11,537 bases of DNA, taken from assembly GCA_000482145.1 (NCBI GenBank), contig AUXH01000600.1, positions 1 to 11,537 of the forward strand, given 5' to 3'. The position numbers were made by a program, and so were the translations under genes. The stretch comes from Strigomonas culicis. Taxonomy: Eukaryota > Euglenozoa > Kinetoplastea > Trypanosomatida > Trypanosomatidae. The notes under the pieces were generated by a model that ran no database searches, was not told the origin of the DNA, and saw only the letters and a program-made list of their open reading frames with translations. This document shows positions 1 to 7,252 of the stretch, one piece after another (within the stretch, counting starts at the first letter, position 1; every line of letters begins with the position of its first letter).

Positions 1-36
1 GAGAGAGAGAGAGGGGGGGGAGGGAGAGAGAGAGGG
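1..36 (-). promoter_or_regulatory. Polypyrimidine tract, probable trans-splicing signal of the next gene downstream
   Basis: The first 36 bases are purines only (GA repeats around a G8 run), so the minus strand carries an unbroken pyrimidine tract at the transcriptional downstream end of the window. In trypanosomatids such tracts direct trans-splicing of the following gene and polyadenylation of the preceding one. The gene it would serve lies to the left of position 1 and cannot be seen. The role is inferred from composition, strand and position. Confidence 0.5.
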
Positions 37-437
37 CAACGGTGTCTTGCTGCATGGCGTCAATGGCATACTGTCTTTTATTCCTCTTAAACCACTTCGT
101 TGTCATTTTATCGGTTTCATATATACATTTTTTTTTTATTCGTTCACTTGTGTGGAAACAAAATGTTCATCGATAGTCATTTTAATGCTCACGATTACGG
201 TTTTTAAATGGGATAAAAAACAAAAAGAGTATTGCAACAGTATGTATGCACGGGATGCAGGAAGTAGAGTCATCATGTTTTCATTTTTAATAAGTACAAC
301 AAACAAACAAGCCTCACTACTCAAAACAAACAAACAAAAAAGAGATAAATAAAGAGGCAAACCAAAAACTGACCACCGTATCGCCCCTCCAAAAAGGCTA
401 TATATGTGAGCGTAGGTGATGCTGTCTCCTCTCCCAT
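37..437 (-). other. Intergenic DNA / presumed 3' UTR of the glucokinase gene
   Basis: This 400-base AT-rich stretch follows the glucokinase stop codon on the minus strand. It holds short A and T runs and AAAC-type repeats near 297-340. I see no convincing gene on either strand: the longest open frame on the plus strand (47-352) has AT-rich, uneven codon use unlike the GC-rich genes here. It most likely contains the glucokinase 3' UTR and poly(A) region, paired with the pyrimidine tract at 1-36. Confidence 0.5.
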
Positions 438-1886
438 TTACATCTTCGCCAGAAAGCGCGTGCTGTGCTTCTGTGCCACCTCCTTCCCCTGCTTCCTGGT
501 CGCGCCCGTGACACCCTCGCGGTTGTACCGCGCAACGCCGTAGCAGCCGATGATGTTCAGGTTGATCACATGGCTCTGCCGGATGAACGACGGCCGGCCG
601 ATGAACTTCCCGCTGCGCTGCATGGGGTGGTGCAGCAGTGCGTTCTGCAGGCGGGTGAGCAGGTGGCTGCGGCGCTCGCCGGTCGTGCCGCGCTCGAACA
701 AGAACTGGTTGTGCACAATGTTGTTCCCGAGGAGGGCGCACGTGATGGGCTGCAGCGCCATGCACGCCTCCGCGCACAGCTTCATGAAGCACTCGTACAT
801 GGTCAGCATCGCCTCCAGCGCGTCCGCGTCGCCCTTCTCCGCCTGCTCCACGATACCGGTCACGCTCAGCGGGCTCACGCGGATCTTCTTCTTTTCGTAC
901 GTCTTGTTGCGGCTCTTGACGATGCGGAAGTAGTTGTACTCGAGTGCGGTCGCGCTGACGAGCTGCTCCCAGCGCAGATTGGAGAGCCGCCCAGGGGCGC
1001 CGCCGGCCGCCCCCGCAGCGTCTTTAGCAGCCGCCGCCTTGCCCCCGACGCTCGCGGCCTCGTCGACGAGCGTGGGCTCGATGTGGAGGTAGGTCGCGAG
1101 CCCCTGGAGGTAGTCGGCCGACTGGATGCCCTGCGGCACGGTCAGCGAGCCAAGCTCCAGCGGCGTCACGCGGTACTCCTCGCGGCTCTCGTCGTATTCG
1201 ATGAGCGCGGCGCCGAGCCCGGTGCCCTGCGCGAGGACGAGCGTGCCGCCCTTGCCGAGCTGCGAGCCGGCCGGCACGTGGGGTCCCATCACCGGCCGCC
1301 ACAGCGTGCCCTCCCACATGAGCTGGCAGCAGCCCGGCAGCACGCCCTCCTCGCTCACCGTCACGAGGCCGTAGGCGCCGCCGACGAGGTCGTTCATGAT
1401 GCAGGAGCGGCCCGGGGGGAAGAGGAAGGTGGGGTATTCCCCCAGGTCCGCGATGCCCTTGAGCTGGTTGAAGGGTCCGCCGCGGCGCATCTGTACGACG
1501 GGGCCCGGCACCGTGATGGCGCCGTACGCGATGCGCGCGACGAAGGGGTGCGCGGCCAGCCGCGCCGCGTGGTCGACCGCCACGGCAATCGCGTCCACCG
1601 TCGCCACGGACGACGGCGCCGGCCCCGGGGCGCTGCCCAGCACCTGCTCGAGTATCAGCGCGAAGAAGTCCTTCACCTCGTTGATGTCCTTCTGGTGCAT
1701 GTGGAAGCGGACGTAGCGGATCTTGAGGTGCCGCCCCGCCGCGACCTGCCGCGCGAAGCCGAGGCGGGCGTAGCTACCACCGACGTCACCGACAAAGTAG
1801 ATGGGCCCCTCCGCCCACGCCGGCGCCGCCACCACCTCCTGGTGGAGGTTCTCCAACTTCACCTCTGAGATGCTATCCAACTCCAT
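438..1886 (-). CDS. Glucokinase (bacterial-type Glk family), probably glycosomal
   Basis: This gene encodes a 482-residue ATP-dependent glucokinase, which phosphorylates glucose to glucose 6-phosphate. Visible motifs are the phosphate-1 loop GDVGGSYARLGF (residues 33-44), the sugar-binding stretch GGPFNQLKGI (136-145), the catalytic pair N165-D166 in FPPGRSCIMND, the second phosphate loop GTGLGAAL (221-228), and sugar-contacting glutamates E244 (in PLELGS) and E316 (in ATALEYNYF). The C-terminus is AKM, which fits the PTS1 consensus (small-basic-Leu/Met) and suggests import into glycosomes. At 482 residues it is about 100 longer than trypanosomatid glucokinases as I recall them. The extra length lies in an Ala/Pro-rich stretch near 84-112, an Ala/Gly-rich insert near 278-300, and a basic tail after about 455. 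The usual Thr of the DxGGT motif is Ser here. The ATG at 1886 begins the conserved homology and lies 34-49 nt after candidate splice acceptors. Family assignment is firm; location is inferred. Confidence 0.9.
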   Translation of the reverse strand: MELDSISEVKLENLHQEVVAAPAWAEGPIYFVGDVGGSYARLGFARQVAAGRHLKIRYVRFHMHQKDINEVKDFFALILEQVLGSAPGPAPSSVATVDAIAVAVDHAARLAAHPFVARIAYGAITVPGPVVQMRRGGPFNQLKGIADLGEYPTFLFPPGRSCIMNDLVGGAYGLVTVSEEGVLPGCCQLMWEGTLWRPVMGPHVPAGSQLGKGGTLVLAQGTGLGAALIEYDESREEYRVTPLELGSLTVPQGIQSADYLQGLATYLHIEPTLVDEAASVGGKAAAAKDAAGAAGGAPGRLSNLRWEQLVSATALEYNYFRIVKSRNKTYEKKKIRVSPLSVTGIVEQAEKGDADALEAMLTMYECFMKLCAEACMALQPITCALLGNNIVHNQFLFERGTTGERRSHLLTRLQNALLHHPMQRSGKFIGRPSFIRQSHVINLNIIGCYGVARYNREGVTGATRKQGKEVAQKHSTRFLAKM

Positions 1887-1919
1887 ATTCGTTTTTCTGT
1901 TGTTTTGTTTTCGTTAGTG

Positions 1920-1963
1920 CTGGAAGAAAAGATCCTTGTAAAGAAGAAATAAAAAAGAAAGAG
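1920..1963 (-). promoter_or_regulatory. Polypyrimidine tract and splice acceptors of the glucokinase mRNA
   Basis: The minus strand carries a T/C-rich tract at 1940-1963, followed by AG at 1936-1935 and, after a second short pyrimidine run, AG at 1921-1920. Either gives a 5' UTR of about 33-48 nt before the ATG at 1886, with no upstream ATG. Position and composition fit a trypanosomatid spliced-leader addition site. The exact AG used is not decided by the sequence. Confidence 0.5.
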
Positions 1964-2249
1964 CGCGATGCCATTACACACAGACAGACACTAGTGGCCA
2001 ATGCGGTGGGAAGCCTATAACTGCATTGTCAGTTGGATGGTTACCGTTTTTGCTTTCGTGGCTTTAGCATCACTTTTTTTTTCTTCATTTTCATTATTTG
2101 ATTGTAATCTCGAATAACACTATTTATAAAGGATGTAGATAAAAAACCAACACACCCAAACGCACCAAAACAACAACAACAACAACAACAACCAGCTACA
2201 CAACAATACCACACATCCCGTTTTCTTCCTTTTGCTTTTCAGACTACCA
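1964..2249. other. Intergenic spacer between bS18m and glucokinase
   Basis: AT-rich spacer holding the presumed 3' UTR and poly(A) region of the ribosomal protein gene. It includes a perfect (CAA)7 microsatellite at 2171-2191, which reads as (TTG)7 in the transcript direction, and a T8 run near 2074. I see no open frame with coding character and no RNA gene. Confidence 0.5.
2171..2191. repeat. (CAA)7 microsatellite
   Basis: Seven perfect CAA units lie about 60 bases after the stop codon of the ribosomal protein gene, so the (UUG)7 copy probably falls in that gene's 3' UTR. Likely replication slippage. No function can be read from it. Confidence 0.9.
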
Positions 2250-3218
2250 TTATGTCTTTTTGATACCCAGCGTGGGGTTCGAAAAGCCCATCCGCTTGGT
2301 CGACGTGGACGAGTACAGATTGTAGAACTTCTTCTTCATACCCTTCGTCGACATGAGGCCTGGCACCGTCGGGTTCTTGATGGAGTGCTCGACCGCCGCG
2401 GTGAAGGATGGCATGCCGCGGTGCGCGTTGATGGACTGGTTGTCCGGCGCGTAGTAGTGCTCCTGCTGCCGCGTCTCCTGCGTAATACCGCCGCTGCCCG
2501 TCGCCTGCCGCGAGCGGTGCAGCTCATCGAGCCCCTTGAAGTACTGCCGGATGCGGTCGGCCTGCGCCCAGTTGTACGCGAAGTGCTCCATCGAGTGTTT
2601 GGTGGAGTACGTGGTCGGGTCGTAGTTCTCCTGGTAGGCCTTGGGCCGGAACTTCTGGGTGCGGTGCCAGAAAGGGTTTCCGAAGCGCGGGTAGAGCCCG
2701 ATGCGGATGGCCTGCGCCTTCGCGAGGCGCAGCTTCGCGACGGCCTCGGGGTGCAGCGGCATGATGTCTTGCGCGTACATGTGGCCGGTGCGCGTCAGGA
2801 AGCGGCTGATGGTCGCCGGGTTCTTGTAGTTGAGCTTCATGTACACTTCTGGGGAGGGGCGCTGGTACCCCTCCGGGTCGTCCCGCTCGAGCTGGAAGGG
2901 CTGCGCGTTGCGGAACTGCTGCAGCGCGATGTCGCCCACCGTGTCGCCGGTGCGCCAGCGCGTGAGGTTGGAAAAGAGGTGCTCGTCCGGGAAGCGGTGG
3001 TAGTGCAGCTGCACCTGCTGCCCGAAGAGCCAGCCCTCGCGCCCGCGCTTGCGGCCGCGGTAAGCGGGCTTCTCGTGCGGCTCCGCGTGGTACGGGGTGC
3101 TGTCCTCCTTTGTGAGGACGTTGATGTACTCCGTCCACGGCTGGCGGCAGACCGCGAACTGGGAGAGGGCGTTCGCGTAGAGGGGGGCGCGCTGAGCGGC
3201 GCCGGATACGCGGTTCAT
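2250..3218 (-). CDS. Mitochondrial small-subunit ribosomal protein bS18m
   Basis: This 322-residue protein contains a ribosomal protein S18 core at about residues 128-184. It shows the pattern NYKNPATISRFLTRTG, then a short turn, then the basic helix HPEAVAKLRLAKAQAIRIGLYP followed by NPFW. That matches the S18 signature (hydrophobic-RFxxxxGKI, then Kxxrk-x-IkrAR-x-GLLPF). S18 sits on the platform of the small ribosomal subunit next to S6. The flanking parts are long: about 127 residues before the core and 138 after, rich in Arg, Tyr and Gln, as is usual for trypanosomatid mitoribosomal proteins with reduced rRNA. Residues 1-29 have no acidic residue and several Arg, which fits a mitochondrial presequence. 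No zinc-type cysteines precede the core. The start at 3218 sits in a GCCACCATG context. The ending GIKKT is not an organelle signal. Confidence 0.8.
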   Translation of the reverse strand: MNRVSGAAQRAPLYANALSQFAVCRQPWTEYINVLTKEDSTPYHAEPHEKPAYRGRKRGREGWLFGQQVQLHYHRFPDEHLFSNLTRWRTGDTVGDIALQQFRNAQPFQLERDDPEGYQRPSPEVYMKLNYKNPATISRFLTRTGHMYAQDIMPLHPEAVAKLRLAKAQAIRIGLYPRFGNPFWHRTQKFRPKAYQENYDPTTYSTKHSMEHFAYNWAQADRIRQYFKGLDELHRSRQATGSGGITQETRQQEHYYAPDNQSINAHRGMPSFTAAVEHSIKNPTVPGLMSTKGMKKKFYNLYSSTSTKRMGFSNPTLGIKKT

Positions 3219-3264
3219 GGTGGCGAGGCTATCCTATACTATTAGAACTAAATGCGCAAAAATG

Positions 3265-3283
3265 TATATATATATATATATAT
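3265..3283. repeat. (TA)9 microsatellite in the bS18m leader
   Basis: About nine TA units lie 47-65 bases upstream of the bS18m start codon. If the first splice acceptor is used, the repeat is within the 5' UTR as an AU-dinucleotide tract. Minus-strand AGs between the repeat and the ATG (for example just after the repeat, and near 3230-3245) could yield shorter leaders that omit it. Confidence 0.85.
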
Positions 3284-3302
3284 GGATGTATTTATATATA
3301 CA

Positions 3303-3379
3303 CTACAGTACTTCATGTTGTAGGTTTTGTTTTCAGAGAAGGCAGAAGAAAAAAAAGAATGAAAGAGCAAGAGAAGAAG
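3303..3379 (-). promoter_or_regulatory. Polypyrimidine tract and splice acceptors of the bS18m mRNA
   Basis: The minus strand is almost purely pyrimidine over 3336-3379. The first AGs after it are at 3312-3311 and 3304-3303, giving a 5' UTR of about 85-92 nt. The ATG just before the first acceptor (near 3316) would be removed by splicing there, so the small open frame it begins is unlikely to be translated. Confidence 0.5.
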
Positions 3380-3516
3380 TTTTTTTCTTTTGTTGAGGCA
3401 GCTGTTGACAAGCAGAGACAAAAAAAAAAAGAACCGAACCAGCACAAATTGTGTGTGTTGCATAAAGAAGATGGAGCAGCGACAAAGATCGCACTCGATG
3501 GGTTTGATGTTGTATG
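3380..3516 (-). other. Presumed 3' UTR of the membrane protein gene
   Basis: Short AT-rich stretch after the TAA at 3517-3519, including an A10 run near 3421-3430. It is only about 140 bases from the stop codon to the next pyrimidine tract, so the 3' UTR must be short or the poly(A) site close to this tract. No gene is seen. Confidence 0.4.
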
Positions 3517-4660
3517 TTACAAAAAAGCTGCGTCCTCTGCTTTCTCTCCGTCCTCCTGTGGCCCTGCGGCGGCCGCCTCTTCCTCATCCCCATCGCAGCC
3601 GGCGCTCGTAGCGGTGGCCGCCGCGGGGGCCTCGCTGTCGCTGTCGTGCGTCGCCACGACGGGGCACGTGGGGTGCAGCGCAAGCAGCGCCCCCGCGTCC
3701 GTGGGCTCCGCCCGGAGCGGTGAGCTCATGACGATGGCGGTGAGTCGCTCCACGGCCGCCGCCACGGCCTCCAGCGACTGCTGCGTCGCCGCGTCGGCGG
3801 GGGGCTTCGCCTCGTCCTCCGCGTCGGGGGCGGCCGCGGTGTCCAGCCACGCGGCCATCTGCCGCGTGCTGTACTGCAGCAGGTGGAGGACGGCTGCCAG
3901 CAGGGCGAGTCCAAAGAGGTGCAGGAAGTACAGGTCCTGCCCGCGACGGAAGAGGCCCAGCACCGGCGCGAACACGGTCGCGAGGCCGCCGCCGCCGTGG
4001 GGGCGCGCGGGGTCCGCCTGCGACGGGTCGAGCCGCGGCGCCAGCAGCAGCGCAGCGACGTCGCGCCAGCGGAGGTCGAGGGCGCCGCGCCACCAGTAGC
4101 CCAGCAGCAGCGGCACCGCCACGCGCACGAGGCGCCGGAGGCTCAGCAGCACGACGACCAGCACCAGCGCGACGCCGACCGCCGCGCCGGCGTGGAGGCG
4201 CAGCAGGCGGCGGTGGGGGCCGAGCGCCTCCTCGCGGCGCGCCAGCCGCTGCCGCCGCCGCGCAATGCGGCTGGGGACCACCGGCGGGCCCGCGCTGCGG
4301 TCCGCCGCCAACCCCTCCTCCCCCCCCCTCCTCCGCGAGGCGCGCCGCGAGGGTCTCCACGTGGCGCCGCAGCGCGCGGGTGCGGGTGCGGTTGAGCACG
4401 CGCGCGGCCGCCCAGACCATGCAGCCGTAGATGCACAGGACGCAGAGGCAGAGGAGCAGCGCGCGGCCCACGAGGGCGGCGAGGAGGGAGGCGGTGCTGC
4501 CGCCGAACGCAGCGTCGATGAGGCGGCGCAGCGCGGCGCTCGCGGCGGTGAAGCGCGCTCCTTCGGCGGCGCACGTCTCGTGGAGGTACCACTGTTTGGC
4601 CTGCAGAATGCGCTCTTTAAGGAGACGGGAGGCCTCCTGGAAGCTCTGAGGAGACGCCAT
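3517..4660 (-). CDS. Multi-pass membrane protein with a frameshift at a G9 run; possible GET1/WRB-like protein
   Basis: Two overlapping minus-strand frames make one protein. The first starts at ATG 4660 (MASPQSFQEA) and reads well for about 111 residues. The second carries the remaining part to the stop at 3517-3519. The switch falls at a run of nine G (plus-strand C, 4320-4328); removing one base joins the frames into about 380 residues. Downstream of the run the first frame is Arg/Pro/Gly shadow sequence, while the second gives clear membrane segments. In joined numbering: a hydrophobic helix at about 59-88, a basic helical stretch (89-111), a loop, a second basic helix (about 130-154), a strong TM (156-173), a hydrophobic stretch ending in GYWW (about 180-190), a TM at 243-262 and an acidic tail rich in Ala and Glu. 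TM, coiled-coil hairpin, then two or three TMs is the layout of GET1/WRB, the ER receptor for tail-anchored proteins. That link is inference from topology. The frame change may be a sequencing error. Confidence 0.6.
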
Positions 4661-4702
4661 GCGGGGGTTCTGTCTAAACGTCTGTCTTTATCTACCAAAG
4701 GG

Positions 4703-4738
4703 CTGTCATACGTGACGAGGAGAGAGGAAGAGAGAGAG
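4703..4738 (-). promoter_or_regulatory. Polypyrimidine tract and splice acceptor of the membrane protein mRNA
   Basis: The minus strand is all pyrimidine over 4717-4738 and the next AG is at 4704-4703, giving a 5' UTR of about 42 nt before the ATG at 4660. The intervening minus-strand ATG near 4710 is upstream of the AG and is removed by splicing. This supports 4660 as the start and argues against the longer open frame beginning at 4803. Confidence 0.55.
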
Positions 4739-5145
4739 TGTGTGTGAGAGTAGGAACATAGTATTTCCCTTTTCGTTTTGTTGGTCGGTTGTCGAAGACG
4801 CAAGACGTGTTGGTTTTATTGATTCATTTTTCTTCTAACTGAATGTAGCATACATGCGTATGGTAGAATACATACATACGTGGTCAAACAACAGCTCATT
4901 TTTTTTTTTTTGCACATGCAAACCTCTGAACCACACTAGATGGTTCCATCAACCTCACTTCGCAAGAACAGCGACGCCATGTGACGCATCGAGTATACAA
5001 GTATCAATACGTTATGCTCTCATACACCTCATCTATGTGATCTCTTCTAGCCTTTCTCCCTTCCCGTCTTTCGATCCTTGTCGTCCATGTACCGATCGAC
5101 AAGTGAGCCGACGGGCCCCGTGCATGTGCTGCGCGACACGGTCGG
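4739..5145 (-). other. Intergenic DNA / presumed 3' UTR of BBS4
   Basis: About 400 bases between the BBS4 stop codon and the next splice signal. Composition falls from GC-rich near 5100-5145 to AT-rich further left, with a T12 run near 4899-4910. No gene or RNA structure is apparent on either strand. Confidence 0.5.
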
Positions 5146-6735
5146 TCATGCCGGCGGCAGGCTCGCCGCGACCACCCGCTGCCCCCCCGCCGCCGCGCGC
5201 ACCTCACTCCCGGCGCTGTCGGACCTGCTGTCCACGGCCTGCGAGCTCTCCGGCGGGTCGAGGAGGTCGGACCGGCGCCGCCCCGCGGCGGCGGCGGGGA
5301 GGGGCTGCAGCGGCACCGGCGCCGGCGGCACCGGCGTCCCGGGCAGCTCCTGCGGCGCCGGCCCCTGGCCGAGCCGCGCCTGCAGCTCGCGCAGCACGCC
5401 GGGGATGGCCGCCGACTGCGCGCGGCGCGTCTGCGGCGGGAGCGTGTCCCAGACCGCCTGGAAGGCCTGCAGCTGCTGCGCCGCCGGCGCGGTGCAGCCG
5501 CAGTTGAAGAGCGTCACCGCGTAGTTGAGGTGGAAGAGAAAGTCGTCGCTCAGCTGCAGCGCGCGGTCGTAGGCGTGGCAGGCGTTCTCGATGTCGTTCA
5601 TGAGGGAGAGGCAGACCCCGAGGAACATATACGCCGGCGCGTACTGGCCGCCGTGCAGGCTGATTGCGGCGGAGAGGTAGTGGAAGGCGGACACGTAGCG
5701 CCCCATGGTGAGAAACACGATGCCCAGATTGTAGTGCGTGATCCACTCGAAGGGCCCGAGGTACACCGACTTGCGCAGGCACGCGATGGCCGCGTACTCA
5801 CTGCGCTTGCCAAAAAAGCAGACCCCGATGTTGTTCCACAGCTGCGGCGAGTCGGGCAGATAGGCGACCGCGATGCGGTACTTGCGCAGCGCGACGTCGT
5901 AGTCACCGTTGTCCTCCATCAGGGAGGCGGCCGCGATGATGGCCTTCGTGTTGACGGCGTCGAGGGTGAGGCACTGGCCAAAGTGGTGGAAGGCCGCCGG
6001 GACGTGCCCGAGCTGCAGGTGCAGCTGCCCCAGCAGCACGAGGACCTCCGGGTTGTCCGGCGACAGCTTCAGCGCCTCCTCGTACACCTCCAGCGCCCCC
6101 TTGTAGTCTCTCTGCAGCAGCAGCACGCGGCCGAGGTGCAGCAGCGTCGCGTCGTGCCGCTGCACCGCGACGGAGCGCATGAAGGCCTCGACCGCCTCGT
6201 CGTAGCGCCGGAGATAGGTGTAGCAGAGCCCGGCGCACAGCGGCAGCTCCCAGTCCTCACCCAACATCTTTGCCTGCCGGATCGTCTCTGTCTCCTCGAA
6301 GGTGAAAATCGCCTCCTCGTGGCGGCCCAGCAGGAAGAGGGCGCGGCCGAGCTGTTTGCGGTTCAGCAGCGTCTCGGGGTTCACGAGCACGGCCGCCTGC
6401 AGCAGCTGCAGCGACTCCTTGAGCTCGCCGGCCATGCGCTTCAGCAGCCCCTTGACGTAGAGGGCGTACTCGCAGGTGCCGGCCGTCTCGCGCAGCTGCG
6501 CCTCGATCACGTGCAGGCAGTCGACGTACTCCTGTCGCGTGAAGAGCTCGTGGATCAGCCAGTTGCGGCGCTCGCGGATGTCCTTGAGCTCGGCCACCAG
6601 CGCCTCCATCGACTTGGCGCTGCGCGCGGACTTGGCGGTGCTCGGATTCGGTGTCCCCTGCGCCCCCGCCCCCTGCCCGTCGTCGCGCTGGCTGCGCGAG
6701 GTGCTGGTGGGCGGCGGCGTCGTCTGTGCTTGCAT
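5146..6735 (-). CDS. BBS4: BBS4, TPR subunit of the BBSome
   Basis: This gene encodes a 529-residue tetratricopeptide-repeat protein closely resembling Bardet-Biedl syndrome protein 4. BBS4 is a subunit of the BBSome, the coat complex that moves membrane proteins into and out of cilia and flagella. The TPR superhelix covers about residues 57-430. It begins with RRNWLIHELFTRQEYVDCL (57-75) and continues with CEYALYVKGLL (89-98), LFLLGRHEEAI (133-143), CYTYLRRYDEAV (171-182), SPDNPEVLVLLGQLHLQLG (225-243), the BBS4-typical block SPQLWNNIGVCFFGK (296-310), FLTMGRYVSAFHYLSAAI (341-358), and DIENACHAYDRAL (381-393) with LNYAVTLFNCG. The first 42 residues are Ser/Thr/Gln-rich. The tail after 455 is Pro/Ala-rich and poorly conserved. 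The open frame extends back to an ATG at 6912, but that stretch spans a TG repeat and the splice signal, so the ATG at 6735 is chosen. Flagellated trypanosomatids are expected to keep the BBSome. Confidence 0.93.
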   Translation of the reverse strand: MQAQTTPPPTSTSRSQRDDGQGAGAQGTPNPSTAKSARSAKSMEALVAELKDIRERRNWLIHELFTRQEYVDCLHVIEAQLRETAGTCEYALYVKGLLKRMAGELKESLQLLQAAVLVNPETLLNRKQLGRALFLLGRHEEAIFTFEETETIRQAKMLGEDWELPLCAGLCYTYLRRYDEAVEAFMRSVAVQRHDATLLHLGRVLLLQRDYKGALEVYEEALKLSPDNPEVLVLLGQLHLQLGHVPAAFHHFGQCLTLDAVNTKAIIAAASLMEDNGDYDVALRKYRIAVAYLPDSPQLWNNIGVCFFGKRSEYAAIACLRKSVYLGPFEWITHYNLGIVFLTMGRYVSAFHYLSAAISLHGGQYAPAYMFLGVCLSLMNDIENACHAYDRALQLSDDFLFHLNYAVTLFNCGCTAPAAQQLQAFQAVWDTLPPQTRRAQSAAIPGVLRELQARLGQGPAPQELPGTPVPPAPVPLQPLPAAAAGRRRSDLLDPPESSQAVDSRSDSAGSEVRAAAGGQRVVAASLPPA

Positions 6736-6762
6736 GCTACGCGAGCGCACAGTGGGGGAATA

Positions 6763-6880
6763 CTCTATAGGGAAATATAAATACAAAAAAAAACAAAAAC
6801 CAAACACAGCAACAGAAACAACTAAACTGACTTGGTGGATAGTAAAAAAAGAAAAGAAGGAAATAGGGGGAAAAAAGAAC
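6763..6880 (-). promoter_or_regulatory. Polypyrimidine tract and splice acceptors of the BBS4 mRNA
   Basis: A long minus-strand pyrimidine tract at 6844-6879 is followed by AGs at 6832-6831, 6828-6827 and 6823-6822. A second T-rich region (6777-6800) is followed by AG at 6766-6765. The leaders would be about 87-95 nt or about 29 nt. All remove the upstream ATGs near 6883 and 6912. Confidence 0.5.
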
Positions 6881-6881
6881 A

Positions 6882-6903
6882 TGTGTGTGTGTGTGTGTGT
6901 GTG
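6882..6903. repeat. (TG)11 microsatellite
   Basis: Eleven perfect TG units ((CA)11 in the direction of transcription) stand directly upstream of the BBS4 polypyrimidine tract. They lie outside the predicted mature BBS4 mRNA and may belong to the 3' region of the guanylate kinase transcript. Confidence 0.9.
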
Positions 6904-7252
6904 GTAAATCATACCGGGTGTTCATCAACGGTAGTAAACAGTTGCCTTTTTCCTCCTTCAGACGGATGATGACAGGAATACATGTCATTTTTCTTTTTGG
7001 TAAGCATATATTATATATATATATATATACGTTTTCAACAACAGAGGGGTCGTTTTAACAAAACCAAAACAGAACAAAAAAGACAAACGTTTACACTTTG
7101 AGCCATTGACGGCTGGCATTAAATGCATGGTAAACAGACACAAGTAAGTCAATCAATCAATCAATAAGATGATAGCCGTGAACAGGGATTAGGGAGAGAG
7201 AGAGAGATAGAGAGACGAACTTTCTTCGCTCTCCCTCCTCTCCACACTGTTT
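6904..7252 (-). other. Intergenic DNA / presumed 3' UTR of guanylate kinase
   Basis: AT-rich spacer of about 350 bases holding three simple repeats: (TA)9 at 7012-7029, (TCAA)4 at 7149-7164, and a GA-rich stretch at 7192-7215 close to the guanylate kinase stop codon. The last is pyrimidine-rich on the transcribed strand but has no gene directly after it, so it is probably part of the 3' UTR. No coding or RNA gene is seen. Confidence 0.5.
7012..7029. repeat. (TA)9 microsatellite
   Basis: Nine TA units in the spacer between guanylate kinase and BBS4. The motif is similar to the repeat at 3265-3283 but the flanking bases differ, so they look like independent slippage events rather than copies of one element. 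Confidence 0.85.

Noticed and set aside
47..352. Plus-strand open frame of 101 codons near the left end
   Set aside because: AT-rich codon use unlike all genes here, opposite strand to the cluster, no recognisable protein features.
465..1868. Long plus-strand open frame of 467 codons opposite glucokinase
   Set aside because: It mirrors the glucokinase gene. GC-rich third positions leave few stops on the opposite strand, and the product is Arg/Ala/His-rich with no recognisable domain.
2232..3245. Plus-strand open frame of 337 codons opposite bS18m
   Set aside because: Covers the S18 gene almost exactly and has biased Arg/Val/Leu composition without motifs.
3248..3463. Small minus-strand open frame of 71 codons upstream of bS18m
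   Set aside because: AT-rich, built from the TA repeat and T runs, and starting upstream of the predicted acceptor; no coding character.
4661..4803. N-terminal extension of the membrane protein from an ATG at 4803
   Set aside because: It is in the downstream frame, crosses the splice signal at 4703-4738 and leads into shadow sequence; the ATG at 4660 in the other frame starts a sensible protein.
5530..6780. Plus-strand open frame of 416 codons opposite BBS4
   Set aside because: Same shadow effect; the minus-strand reading gives an unmistakable TPR protein.
6736..6912. N-terminal extension of BBS4 from an ATG at 6912
   Set aside because: It would translate the TG repeat and polypyrimidine tract, which lie upstream of the predicted splice acceptor and are not in the mature mRNA.
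7149..7164. Short direct repeats considered as a CRISPR or att-like element
   Set aside because: They are perfect tetranucleotide microsatellite units with no spacers, in an apparently eukaryotic spacer.
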